DNA of 64,000 nt. Source: Fragum whitleyi (lineage: Eukaryota > Mollusca > Bivalvia > Cardiida > Cardiidae). Both the position numbers and the translations under genes were made by a program. The stretch spans positions 36,248,077 to 36,312,076 of the forward strand of contig OX411557.1 in assembly GCA_948146395.1 (NCBI GenBank), in the 5' to 3' direction. The notes below the pieces were generated by a model. The model worked only from the letters and a program-made list of their open reading frames with translations, was not told the origin of the DNA and searched no databases. Of this stretch, positions 44,593 through 56,240 are shown piece after piece (position 1 is the stretch's first letter; every line of letters begins with the position of its first letter).

Positions 44593-47184
44593 AAGTTGGA
44601 ATGCGGAGCAATTCCAACTTAGATTTAACAAAACCGCAAAATGAACACAAGATAATTTCATTTCGGGTTTTTTGAGAACACATAACACGTGAACAGGATG
44701 TGAATACACTTCGACCTATTTTGTATATCTCAACTTGACAAAGACATACAGTTTATTTAATCAAAAAGTAATAATGCTGTACAATTACACATCTATCACT
44801 TCACGTATATCATTAACAAGCTAATTTATGTTTTAAACGATATTTATTAAAAGTTGCGTACGAATATATTAGTATCACGTGTTTGCATTACTCTATGTGG
44901 AAATCATGTGATAAGTCAAGTCCAATAAGGTCAGCAATTGACAATAGCACTAGCCAATCGCGTGATCTGCTTATTTGGTAATGTCGCGATCTGTTTTCTT
45001 AGTATTGTGGCAATAGCACAGACCAATCACGTGATCTGCTTATTTGGTAAGGCCGCGACCTGTTTTTTATGTAATAGCTTCTTTTAAAGGTACAGATTCT
45101 CTTTCTGAACGACCTTATTACACATTTAACTTTTGACAAGGTGTTTTATTGTAAATTTCTGTTTAAGCTACGAAATAAAAATCTTTTCTTAAAGTGATGA
45201 TACACTTTTAAAGTTAATAAATATTTTTGCAATATATTGTAGTTTGTTTTCCGTCATATTGCAGTTATGTACATGAATGTTTCTTTGTAAAAAAAAAACA
45301 ATATTCATCCACATAAACCCTTGCCATCATATCTTTAATTGAATTATGAATATCTTTGCCCAATTGTATTCATCACCAAGACAATTTGACATTTGAAACA
45401 AACCAACTAGTTCAACTTGTTTTCTTCACATTCTTACACATTAACACGTTTCAGAGCACATTCATACAGTTAGAAACATCGTGAAATTGACATTCGTCTC
45501 CAATGAAAAACATTCTTAATCGCTTACTCAGCGCCCCATTGATTCATTCCAAACACTCACTCAAACCATTCAAAAACGCCCAAAGTAATTAAAGAAAATA
45601 AGATCACCATGTACATTCAAAATTCGCGATTTCACTGACATAATTGATTTTAAAGCGTCTGATTGGTTCTTGACGAAATAGAAAACTATTGATTGAACTT
45701 TTATGCATATTTTATATAGGTTTTATATATTGCTAATTTTTGATCATCCTGAACAAAATAAGCGATATTGGATTCCCTCCCTTAAATTTCACTCAAAACT
45801 CGCTCCGCTCTCTCATTCAACATCATGCCTAAATCATTCAAAAAATCGTTCACCCTATGAATTTCACGATGTTATTAGCTGTACCCCAAACTCAGAAGTA
45901 GAGGAGCATATCTTGTTTTCATCATGTCTGTCTCTCAGTCCATTGACCTTTTTCTTTCCGCTTGATAAACGGAGAAGCAATTGACCTGCAATAACGTAAC
46001 TTTACATAAATATTGCCCATGACCAAAAGAAATACACTATTGTTTCGGGGTCATACATGTCAGGGTCATCAGTAGATTTTAACAGTTTCCACTCTAACTG
46101 AACAACCAATTGACCCAAATCATAAAACTTATTGTAAATGGCCTACGAAAGTGCACAATTTTGGAGTCACAAAGGTCGAAATCACAATTGAACTTCGTCC
46201 AAAAATTGTCTTGAGATTCCAACTCATGAAATAAAAGACTTCCCTGCGAAAATAGCTTTCCATCATGGACAAATCACTTGTCGAGGTCCACTTTGCGACA
46301 CTTCTTATAAAAATGTAATTGATAACTCAAATGGAGCAAGAGTCATTTGAAAAATAATATAAAAACTGTTTTTAGTGTATAAGTGTTCGCCTGAGCGTAC
46401 ATTAGTCGGCTGTATGGTCCGTATCATTTTCTTCTTTTTTAGCTAACCTGAGCACAACGTGCTCAAGGGGAGCTTTTAGAATCACCCTGACTCCGTCGTC
46501 CGTCGTCAAATTTCATAAAACTTCTTTTTCTCCTAAACCGCTGTGCCAATTTCAATGACATTTTGCAAGAATATTGCCAGGGTGACCCTCTTCAAAATTG
46601 TCGCTATAACCTAATTGGCCAATAAATATGGGTATGGCAGGGCGGGGCTTATTTTGATCCCAAAATCTTTGAACGACATCTCCTATTGAAACCACTGGGC
46701 AGATTTCAATCAAACTTTACAAGAATGTTCCTTTGATGACCCTCTTCAAATATTGTTTGCAAAATTTTCATTAGCCCATAAATATGGGCGTGGCAGGGTA
46801 GGGCTACTTTTGAGTCTCCTCTGTAATGAATGGGTTTGCAGGGTCTATTATGACTGCTTATAATTCGAATAATGTCTCCTATTCAATAATTAGGCAAATT
46901 TGAATGAATCTTTGACAGAAAGCTTCTTGGATAAGATCCACTGGACAAATCGAATTCAGGTGAGCGGTTTAGGGTCATTCTGGTCCTATTGTTATCATTT
47001 TTCTTTCATCAGAATCAGGCCTGTATAGCGATTCAGAGGTTTAAGCGTCTCTCGTTGTTGAAATACATTGATTTGTATACGCCCGTCAAAAGACGAGACG
47101 TATTATGTGATCACCTGTGGTGGGCGGGAGGCGTCAGCTTTGTTAGTAGCTTGAGGTCACCGTCTCTCGAACGCATTCCAACTT
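44593..47184. mobile_element. 2.59-kb inverted-repeat element, copy 2
   Basis: Same ends (AAGTTGGAATGCG and CGCATTCCAACTT) and same internal order as 10677-13234, with scattered substitutions and indels. Contains the same nested MITE and tandem CACGTGATCTGC blocks (about 44955-45060). Lies between paralogues A and B. No transposase frame. Confidence 0.75.
45465..45883 (+). repeat. TA-flanked MITE, copy 6 (nested)
   Basis: Same position in the 2.59-kb element as copy 3. Left TACAGTTAGAAACATCGTGA, right TTATTAGCTGTA. Confidence 0.85.
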
Positions 47185-47189
47185 ATCAG

Positions 47190-47864
47190 TACTTTCAGTA
47201 CTTTGATTTGTCTATTCGTTATTTATTTATGAAAGTTTAATCCGATCCCGATTTAAAACTCCGATACTCGACGAAATCTCATTATAAGGATGAATGGGTG
47301 GTAGAGGTGGGGGTGATCGCTTAGGACTAAAGAACTCGATAATTTAAAGAATTTCTAATGCTGTAGCAAGAAAATATTTAACAAAAGAAAATTTGAGTAA
47401 AACGTACATACCTTAATGATTTAGAAGATATGAATCGAGTGATTTTCGCAATCTAAAACGTCCTTTTTTCTCCGAAGTTTTGTTGTCATGCAGCTAAAAG
47501 CAAATCTCAATTCGATGCCTTCCATACTCTTAATAAGAGGATCGACATAGATTGCAATGTTTTCAGACTTAATACTAGTAGCCGCAAAAAAGAAGATCCG
47601 ACAGGCCACGTGACCAAGTGACATGATAAAGCTGTCGCGTGATCATGTGACCTGATATCAATAAGTTTATCAAACCCCCTTTTATCAGGCATTATTTATA
47701 GCTAGTGACAGGATAAATACATATATAAGGTTGTATGTCGTTATATCTGTCTGATCGCTTGACTTAACTAAGAAAGTTCTTATCGCAAATTGCTGTAAGC
47801 ATAAAAAAACTTGCGATGCTTATATTTGACATGATGATATATATTATCTATAAAACCTGCAGAT
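47190..47864. other. Non-coding spacer
   Basis: No gene seen; two short overlapping minus-strand frames near 47421-47692 have no recognised motif. Confidence 0.45.
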
Positions 47865-48292
47865 ACATGTTAAAAACATCGTGAAATTGACAGTTATTCC
47901 GACCAAAATTATTCTAAATCATTCACGCGCATTCCAAACACTCAATCAAACGATTAAAAACGCTCCGAAATCATTTGAAAATATTTAGAAAATTGTTCAA
48001 TAGGATTAATATTTAATTAAAATCGATCAAATTATTCTACGATTTTATTAGTGTAGGTTTTAAAACGTCTAGTTGGTCCACGAAGACACATAAACAGTTA
48101 AGTACGGCTAATTTATTAAATAGAGGTAATAAATATCCAGAATTTTGTTCATTTGAAAAATAAATAGCGATATGGGATTTCCTCCCTTTAATTTCAACCA
48201 AAGCTCGCTCCACACACAATTTCATTCAATTTCATTCCAATATCATTCCAAAATCATTCATCTTGTCAGTTTTACGATTTTATTAACTCTAT
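47865..48292 (+). repeat. TA-flanked MITE, copy 7
   Basis: Left AACATCGTGAAATTGACA, right TTTACGATTTTATTAACTCT; the termini have decayed but the internal arms (AGAGGTAATAAATATC and GGGATTTCCTCCC) are kept. Confidence 0.75.
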
Positions 48293-48299
48293 CAATGTG

Positions 48300-48869
48300 A
48301 GTATTATTTGAGATGGTCAGGGTATTGATCTTGGTCATTTTTCAAAAAAAGACATTTTTCTGGGGCACATATATAAATAACGACCACATCTTGTTTGAGG
48401 CAGGTTAGACTTTATTGGTGTAATCCTTAAGAACACAATAAAAGTGATAAAATTTCTAAACACAACTTATGCCAAATGTTTCAGTCACCTTTAATCAATT
48501 AAAAATTAATTCTATAGATATTACATTAACAGTTTGGTAAATCCTCTTTCTCGTAGTGAAATATTCAATGAGAAATCATGGGCTTTTCAAATCAAACACA
48601 ACTAAATAACCTCGGTTTTGGGCATATCACAGACAGTTGCGATAGCCAAATTAATTACCTCCCTTTACTCAATAAACGCTTGAGAGATCAGTATATACAA
48701 AGGTGGCATTAAACTATAAATACTTCACCTAAACGTACTTTTTACAGGGTTTTAACAAGCAAATTTGTTGAATTGATATCCCCCGCCAAAAATATTTTCA
48801 TTGTCAAATATCAAACTTAGGTACATGTTATTTTCTATCTAGATCAACCTATAGTTTTCAAGATATAGC
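48300..48869. other. Non-coding spacer
   Basis: AT-rich, nothing recognised before the 168-bp array begins. Confidence 0.4.
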
Positions 48870-49557
48870 GCGGAAACGAATATATCTATGTATGTATATG
48901 GCTTAAACATTCAGGGGCAGTAACTCTAAATTCAACGGTCGAACCGGGTAACCCCGACGATATGCGCATGTCCTCTTTGTAGTGAAGCTGTGTGCCAAGT
49001 TTCATTGAAATCCGGTCTACAGTTTTCAAGAAATAGCGCGGAAGCGAATACCACTATGTATGTATATGGCTTAAACAGTCAAGGGCGGTAACTCTAAATT
49101 CGACGGTCGAACCGGGTAACCCCGACGATATGCGCATGTCCTCATTGTAGTGTAGCTGTGTGCCAAGTTTCATTGAAATCCGGTCTTTAGTTTTCAAGAA
49201 TTAGCGCGAAAACGAATATCACTATGTATGTATATGGCTTAAAAAGTCAGGGGCAGTAACTCTACATTCGACGGTCGAACCGGGTAACCTCGACGATATG
49301 CGCATGTCCTCATTGTAGTGAAGCTGTGTGCCAAGTTTCATTGAAATCCGGTCTATAGTTTTCAAGAAATAGCGCGGAAACGAATATCACTATGTATGTA
49401 TATGGCTTAAACAGTCAAGGGCGGTAACTCTAAATTCGACGGTCGAACCGGGTAACCCCGACAATATGCGCATGTCCTTATTGTAGTGAAGCTGTGTGCC
49501 AAGTTTCATTGAAATCTGGTCTACAGTTTTCAAGAAATAGCGCGGAAACGAATGTCG
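48870..49557. repeat. 168-bp tandem array, four units, with GGAC-rich end
   Basis: GGCTTAAA recurs at 48900, 49068, 49236 and 49404, exactly 168 bp apart. Units share GGTCGAACCGGGTAACC and GCCAAGTTTCATTGAAAT. The last unit runs into GGACGGACGGACGGAC, a CCCCCC run and GGCGGGGGATAAA, closing at about 49618. Confidence 0.92.
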
Positions 49558-49639
49558 GACGGACGGACGGACATGGCAAAAACAATATCCCCCCCTGATG
49601 ATAATCGGCGGGGGATAAAAAACAAATTTGTCTTGAAAA

Positions 49640-50285
49640 TTATTTAAATGTTTTGGAAAATGGTTCAATTAGAAAGGTACTATGCAGGCTTAGCGTCTCC
49701 TCCCATAAACTCGAAATTGAAACTGGAAGATACGACGGGATTGATCGCGGAAACAAATTGTGTAAATTATGCCCCTGTAATCAAATCGAAACTAAACACC
49801 ACTTTCTGCTGAGCTGTCCGTTCTACCACGATATTCATTAAAAGCATTTTGGAAATCTACCCTGGCCAAATATTCATATTTTTGAGAACATTTTATCGTT
49901 TAAGTCTAAAAAGACAGTAATAAATACTTCAAAAGAACTAAGGATTGCTTTCGATTAACGTGAGGATATAATAGAGTAATGTCTCATGTTTAAAGAAGCT
50001 GCTTATTTGTCGCCGATTTGGCTCCAAAGCATCGAAACTGCAGTTATAACCGAGCCATGATTTTGACGTTTTAGAGTGAAAGCGAGGGCAAGTCGATGCT
50101 GAGATTTTTTGTCTATCTGATCTTTTCCACGTCATTGTTCTATTTTAGCATGTTTGTAAATATTTGTGTCATTTAATGCTTTGCATACCTTTTGTATGTT
50201 TGTGCCATCTTCATATCGAATGTTTAAGGCTAAAAGCCAGTTTTTTTTTCTTGATTTGAATATTAAATGAAATGAAATGAATTGC
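49640..50285 (+). mobile_element. LINE 3' fragment
   Basis: A 62-codon frame (49653-49841) reads CRLSVSSHKLEIETGRYDG, then CKLCPCNQIETKHHFLLSCP, the CxxC..HHFLLSCPFY motif at the C-terminus of many LINE proteins. Protein-like sequence continues in another frame after the stop at 49841. The 3' tail is (AAATG)n at about 50264-50285. 5'-truncated, downstream of paralogue A and in opposite orientation. Confidence 0.75.
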
Positions 50286-50510
50286 AGTAAACAATTAAGT
50301 TCGAGTGTACTCATTATCCCGAGGTCTTGTTTTAAGCCCAATACTTGGAAACAACAGTGTAAACTAAACAACTTACATGAAAAGTATTTATCTCATCTTT
50401 ACGGTAACACTCTCTACTCTTAAATGCTATTCAAAACATAAATTCATTCAATTACTGTATTTTGCAACTTCTTTAAATTTAGACGTGTCTTAAATGTTTT
50501 AGTAAATACT

Positions 50511-51398
50511 CTAGCATGTTTTGAATAAAAAAAGAATTAAAACAATGTAGGAATTTCTAAGGAAACAAAACAGAGGACAAGAATCACTAGAAGGGTTCAT
50601 CCCTCGAACAACAGCCTGACTACATATTCTAATAAACGATGTATTTACAGTTTTGAATTCTCCAAAATTGAAATGCATGTTCTTACCATTATGCCTCATT
50701 GACAAACCATCAGAATCTCTGACAAAATTATCATTCAATTCATACAAAAATGATGGGCATTCTAAAAAGTCTTCCTCGAACATATCTGGGATGCATTGCT
50801 TAACGATTTTGTTATCTATATGACCAATGACAATTGTATTTTCAAAAGGGTTGACGAACAAATAGTGCGATGGTCTGCCGTCTTTGAAAAAGGAAAATTG
50901 TTCGTATGTAAGATTAGCTTTTTCAGTTTTGATGGCACTCGTTGGCATTCCGGCATCGAACGAATCCGCTGCAACGGCGTGCCATTGTGAGTAATATGTT
51001 AACAAAAGTTCTGAAAATGAATCGTTTAATGTTTCGTATGCCTCAATTGGATTCTTGTTATTAACATATACGTACACATACAAATAGACACCTTTAATTG
51101 TGATATTCGACAACGACACAATACTGTCATGAAGACCATTTGAACCAGTCCGCCCCTTTATGTCACTTTGGTACTAAATATCGGTGGCACATGAAATAAC
51201 ATTGCGCATAGTCTTAATTCTGGAGTAAACGTCTTCCACCAAGGTTTGGACATCTTCAAACAGTGTAACGTTATCAAAAACTAGGTAGTACGAGACCAGA
51301 GTCACGACGTTCGCTACAAACTCGTGGAAGAGCCGACAAGATGACCTTGTGACGTCTAAATGTAGGGGAGAAGAGCAGTACACCGGTGCACATTCGTT
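50511..51398 (-). CDS. Paralogue A exon 4: ectodomain and hydrophobic tail, with in-frame stop
   Basis: The acceptor TTACTTTTAG|AACGAATG is entered at phase 0, and opens NECAPVYCSSPLHLDVTRS, matching B. After VISCATDI there is a TAG at 51174-51176 where B has a tyrosine. The same frame then continues unbroken with YQSDIKGRTG and SLSNITIKGVYL to a normal stop at 50511. The downstream part keeps FFKDGRPSHYLFVNPFENTI, DFLECPSFLYELNDNFVRDS and SFIRICSQ. It ends in a hydrophobic tail (NSYIVLILFLFKTC). A single nonsense change truncates the predicted product at about residue 412 of 632. It may be a recent pseudogene, a variable allele or an error. As in B, no transmembrane bundle follows. Confidence 0.85.
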
Positions 51399-51419
51399 CT
51401 AAAAGTAAAAGGATTAAAT

Positions 51420-52005
51420 ATAAATGCCAATTGAAGGCATTAATACAACATTTGGAACACCACTCGGTCAATCTCACGGTCAACCTCGGATGAACATAGA
51501 CGGACTTTTTTAAAAAATTACGGTAAAACATTGGAAAAAACTCGATAACGTTGGTTAAATGGCGTTAGTCCTCTAAAATTTTGGTGAAAACATTCGACGT
51601 CGCCAACGCTTCTCGTTTAAGTCGCATACGTGAAACCATCTTTACCTTATATAAATATCTTTAGATTTTTAAATAACTGCATTCTCAAAAATAAAGAATT
51701 TTCAGTCGTTATTTTCTTTAAAAGATATCAAGATAGCGTCGATTGTGTCCGCGCTATTTTTTATTCGCTGTTTCCGCCTAACATAATGCAAAATTTTGTT
51801 ACATACTCATCCGCCTTACATACATCCGAGGTCTGTTGCTGATTATGGTAATGGCCGAGTGATTTTTCGAATGACTAATACAGCCTAAGAATCATGTAGG
51901 TTGTAACTTTTGTAATCGATCACGCGAAAAGGCACCATCTACGAACTCCGTATATTTGGAAAACAATAAGTAAATCAGAATACGTTATTCGGAAATAATT
52001 ACAAT
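51420..52005. other. Intron 3 of paralogue A, left part
   Basis: AT-rich intronic sequence with no recognised feature. Confidence 0.4.
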
Positions 52006-52475
52006 AAAAGATAGACAAGAGGTCCAAAGGGTATGTATCGGTCCAATGGCTTAATCATATCTAGACTCTCATCAAACAAAGCTTATTACAAAAAAAGATA
52101 GTCAAGAGGCCAAAGAGGGCCTGTATCGCTCCAATTGCTTAAAACATATCTAGATTCTCATTACACTATTCTTACTTTGACTGAAAACAATATTCAGACA
52201 TCTATTTACAACTATTTTATAAAGATTTACTGAGACTGGACCACATTGCACCAAAATACACAAACATCATTAACCTGCGTACCCTTTACTTATCTTAATT
52301 AATCCAAGTTTCAATAAAATCCGCCCATTCGTTTTGGGGGAGAAGAAATTAAAAAAAAAGAAATAAAAAAAAACGCATGCACGGTAGGACGAACTGACGG
52401 AAGGACACAAGTACGACGGACACCCCCCCATGACAATAGCTCGCTGGCCTTTGGACAGTTGAGCTACATAAAAAA
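52006..52475. repeat. Dispersed repeat with two diverged units
   Basis: Two units of about 100 bp share AAGATAG(A/T)CAAGAGG, CAAAG.G..TGTATCG.TCCAAT and CATATCTAGA.TCTCAT. They are followed by a GGACGAACTGACGGAAGGAC run, a C-run and ATGACAATAGCTCGCTGGCC, an end style I associate with bivalve dispersed repeats. It lies in intron 3 of paralogue A. Confidence 0.65.
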
Positions 52476-52479
52476 ATAT

Positions 52480-53482
52480 TCTAGATTCAGAAAAAGCGTG
52501 ATTATTCGCGAAGAGATTTGACCCTGGTCAGACAAGCGTCGACACTTTAAGCACTTCCCAGGGAAAAGCGGTCGTTAAACATATCGATTGACTTAGTACT
52601 TTTTTGAATTTCAATAATCATATGCCGTTAACACTCATCTGAATGTCAATGACACGCTTTTATTGTGTTTTATCTTATAACTATACAAATATCCGTGTGA
52701 TAACAACCCGTATGATATTTTTTATGATATCACATTTTTAATTTTAGAACAATAATATCATGCAGTTATTTTTAGAAACTTGCATTTCAGTTAGAATAGT
52801 CGACGAAAACAAGACAAAAAGAGGTTATTAGATAAATATAATACGTACTAAGTGTATTGTAAAAAAACATATCTAACTCGGTTGTGATTATTAATAATTG
52901 TCTCGGCAGAGCCTCGACAATGATCAATTCTCCCAACCTCGTTGGATATTTGTTTTTTATACAAAACACTAAATACGTATTATATATTTACACAATAGGA
53001 TAAGTTTCGATAACTCGAAGAACAACACTATCTACTGAATAAACTATTTTGATTTTAGGAAGGGGATTTTAAAATTATAAAATTGGTCGCTTAATAGACG
53101 TGGTCCCCCGAATGAGATTGACTATATTACCTTACACGTCACTTTCTTAAATTTTGTAACATCGTGGGATTCATGCTCTTTGTGAGGTTATGTTTTCCGC
53201 GTTTTTTGTATGAGTCATGTGTTTGTATTAAAATTACTCTGATGGTTACCTTGATTATTTTTTAAACATTCAAAAAAAAAGAGAGCATCTCCTATGTTTG
53301 CCAACGCTCTGCTGCAGATGCTGGAAAAATTCTAAGCCGCAAAAGGAGCATAAATGATTTCACATGCCAAGTTTCTTAAAAATTTCTTCAATAACAACAG
53401 AGATATGACCAAAGTTAAATTTTCTCACACCAACGACAACACCGAAAACAGCAACAACAACAAAACCAAAGAGAACTACACT
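52480..53482. other. Intron 3 of paralogue A, right part
   Basis: AT-rich intron with no family exon. A simple-repeat-like segment at about 53420-53475 encodes Asn/Lys-rich frames by chance. Confidence 0.4.
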
Positions 53483-53926
53483 AAGGTGATAAAGACAGCC
53501 AAGCTTATGAATAACAGAACAGAACAGATATTTTATTTCAGACATAAAGCATATAAGCTCATAGTCAAAACATTTGAACAACATACAATGGAAATAACAG
53601 TAACGTGGGTGAACAATCACAAACGTTATATGTTATTAAGAGAGTATCTCTGTAAACCAAGCTATCAAATATCGTGGAATATATATAGATATAACGAAGT
53701 TATCCAAGGTGATAAAGACAGCCAAGCTTATGAATAACAGAACAGAACAGATATTTTATTTCAGACATAAAGCATATAAGCTCATAGTCAAAACATTTGA
53801 ACAACATACAATGGAAATAACAGTAACGTGGGTGAACAATCACAAACGTTATATGTTATTAAGAGAGTATCTCTGTAAACCAAGTTATCAAATATCGTGG
53901 AATATATATAGATATAACGAAGTTAT
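53483..53926. repeat. 223-bp tandem duplication beside exon 3 of paralogue A
   Basis: 53483-53703 and 53706-53926 are nearly identical (period 223; one clear difference, AAGCTATC against AAGTTATC). The right copy ends 11 bp from the exon 3 boundary. High identity means it is recent. Confidence 0.92.
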
Positions 53927-53936
53927 GAATACCAAC

Positions 53937-54141
53937 CGTTAAAGGATCGTACATGTAATTTCTTTGACATCCTTTTCCAGGGCCCCATATTTCCGGTGTA
54001 TCTACAACATCTGACAGCGTAAATTTCAGTAGCGTTGCAATCGATCCTATCGCATCATTGGAAGGACGATGTGGACACCGTGTATGGGTCACGGCATACA
54101 AATTCTCACCGTTACACTTTGCACAAAACATATTTTTGTAT
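53937..54141 (-). CDS. Paralogue A exon 3: CAxCN module with weak donor
   Basis: The acceptor CTTACAG|ATACAAAA is entered at phase 2. It encodes YKNMFCAKCNGENLYAV, then a variable stretch, then CQRNYMYDPLT. By alignment to B the exon should end ACG|GTTGGT, phase 0. That is a poor donor, whereas B has AAG|GTAATT. A cryptic GTATTC four bases on would change the phase. The 223-bp duplication begins within 11 bp. The exon is 205 nt, two codons shorter than in B, and the difference is in the variable stretch. Coding quality is good, but splicing of this exon is doubtful. Confidence 0.82.
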
Positions 54142-54234
54142 CTGTAAGATGAATGGCCAACTTATTTCTGACCCTGGGCGCGTATTGTTGCCCGCCATAT
54201 CAGAGTATCGCTCTGAGAGCGGGCTACCAGCTCT

Positions 54235-54306
54235 AGACTGGTCCAAATATCGACTATCAGAATAGCCTAAAATAGGCTATTCTGATATTCGACAGTGTGA
54301 CCAGTC
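54235..54306. repeat. Perfect short hairpin in intron 2 of paralogue A
   Basis: TATCAGAATAGCCTA (54255-54269) pairs over 15 bp with 54273-54287 around a 3-base loop. A weaker outer stem (GACTGGTC with GACCAGTC) closes at about 54236 and 54305. It lies about 95 bp upstream of the exon 3 acceptor. Confidence 0.85.
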
Positions 54307-54309
54307 TAC

Positions 54310-55266
54310 ACCCGACCCGAAAGCGGACCAGAAATAGGTTGACCAATAGGTTCAAAAATACATTATGTTTATGGAAACAAAACTTTATTCATTGGTATGG
54401 TTGTGTTTCGTGTATCTGTGAAAGAAAATGTAAAGAGTTTGAGGTTTTGACGTCCGGAACTGTTGCCAACATCTAAGGCTACCGATCGGCATGCCATACC
54501 TGACGCCTAGTTTTTCAACGAGAATCATAAAAAAATTACTTTTAAGTAATCTGATCAAGCTTCTATGTTTAAAATTACAAATTCAGCAAAGCATTTTTTT
54601 TCGGTGCACATTGCTTAGGAATTAAACAGTTCATTGTGCTGCCAGATTACTAGGTGACCTTATTCAATTTATACGGGAGATCAACTAATAAACTTCTAAC
54701 TTCTAATCGGTCACTCAAATAAAGCACGAAAAGTAATGTTTAATAATATCAAAGACGCAAGTGTTTGATAATTTCAGACAGCCCATGCACTTGATAGATA
54801 GCAAAACCAAAATGCATAAAAAATTCTCCAGGAAAAGTAATTTAACTTGCACGAGATCATGAGTACCCTCAATTTCAAAATTAACACTGGTGGGTGGGGT
54901 AAATTTAACAAATTCACATCATTTACACAAATGAACGTCTTGAAAATTTTGTCTTTACACATTTCTATTCAGCTACCTTGAAGGCATCGAAAGCATTTTG
55001 ATTTTTCAACAACATAACGGTATTTCTTTGGCGGAAATTTTGAAAAAATCCCTTCATTGTGCGGTCCTATTTACGCAACTCTTTCGCCAAAATCGTCGAA
55101 AATATTTTGTTTTTGCATGAACGTAATGTTCTATTCTATTCTTAAATTGTAAATGTGTGGAAAAGAGGAAAACATGCAGTGACCGATTAGGAGTTGGTTT
55201 CAGTTTACAAACGGATTTTTCAGTAAAAATACATTTTACGAATCATACTACGACTGAGCACTTGGA
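54310..55266. other. Intron 2 of paralogue A, no feature
   Basis: AT-rich intronic sequence; nothing recognised. Confidence 0.4.
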
Positions 55267-55699
55267 GTGTTAACAACATCGTGAAATTGATATTCACCTC
55301 ACATCAAAACCTTTCTAAATCGTTCATATAACGCTCCATTCATTCATTCCAAACACTCACTCAAACCGCTCAAAAACGCACAAAACCCATTGAAAAAAAT
55401 ATAGAATCAACAACGTCATTCAAAATAAATTTGGACATAGAAAAATCGCGATTTCACTGACAAAAATCAAATTGTTAGCGTCTGAAGAAATAGGAAGCTA
55501 TGTATAGAACTTGCATACATTTTTTTATTAAAGGGAGGTTATCAATATCGCTAATTTTGTTTATCCTGAACAAAATTTGCGATATAGAATGACCTCCCAT
55601 TAAATTCACGCAAAGTTCGCTCCACACACTCATTTAATTTCATTCCTAAATCATTTCAAAATCATTCACCTTGTCCATTTCACGATGTTGTAAACTGTA
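55267..55699 (+). repeat. TA-flanked MITE, copy 8
   Basis: Left GTTAACAACATCGTGAAATT, right CACGATGTTGTAAACTGTA; central arms GGGAGGTTATC and GACCTCCC around AATTTTGTTTATCCTGAACA. In intron 2 of paralogue A. Confidence 0.85.
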
Positions 55700-55796
55700 T
55701 CTGTGTTCTATCAAAAATAAATTCGTATTTATCAACAAAACGTGTATCAAGTAATCGCTCTTTGAAGGTCGAAGGTGACAATAGCATTTTTTGAGG

Positions 55797-56240
55797 TACA
55801 GTTGAATTCATCGTGAAATTGACACTCATTCCGATCAAAAATATTCAAAATCACTCACTCAGCGCTCCATCCATTCATTTCAAACACTCACTCAAACATT
55901 TCAAAAACACATCAAAATCGCCAAAAAATTGATAAAATCATAAGAATAACTACATTCAAAATAAAAATCAGTATAAAAATTTACGATTTTGCTGACATAA
56001 TGAAATTTCGTAAGCGTATTACGCGTCCGTGAAGACATAGAAATCTATTCATTAACCCTGTATGCATAGTTTATTTAAAGGGGGGGGGGGTAATTAATAT
56101 CGCTAATTTTGTTCATCCTGAGATATTGGATTATCTCCCTTTAATTTCATTCAATACTCGCTCCACAAACTCGTTCAATTCTATTCATTAATCTTTCCAA
56201 AATCATTCTTCTTGTCAATATCACGATGTTGTTGACTGTA
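55797..56240 (+). repeat. TA-flanked MITE, copy 9
   Basis: Left TACAGTTGAATTCATCGTGA, right CACGATGTTGTTGACTGTA. It carries a G-run at 56078-56090 in its centre. Lies 98 bp from copy 8 in the same orientation. Confidence 0.85.

Noticed and set aside
48870..49557. CRISPR array
   Set aside because: Units are contiguous tandem copies with no unique spacers, and the DNA is eukaryotic.
53360..53620. Minus-strand frame with a hydrophobic Val-rich segment, considered as a transmembrane exon of paralogue A
   Set aside because: It overlaps the 223-bp duplication and a repeat-like segment, the Val run comes from a CAACAA-type simple repeat, and no phase-matched splice sites or counterpart in paralogue B were found.
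53354..53942. Plus-strand Asn/Lys-rich frames across the duplication
   Set aside because: Two near-identical frames come from the tandem duplication; low complexity and no motif.
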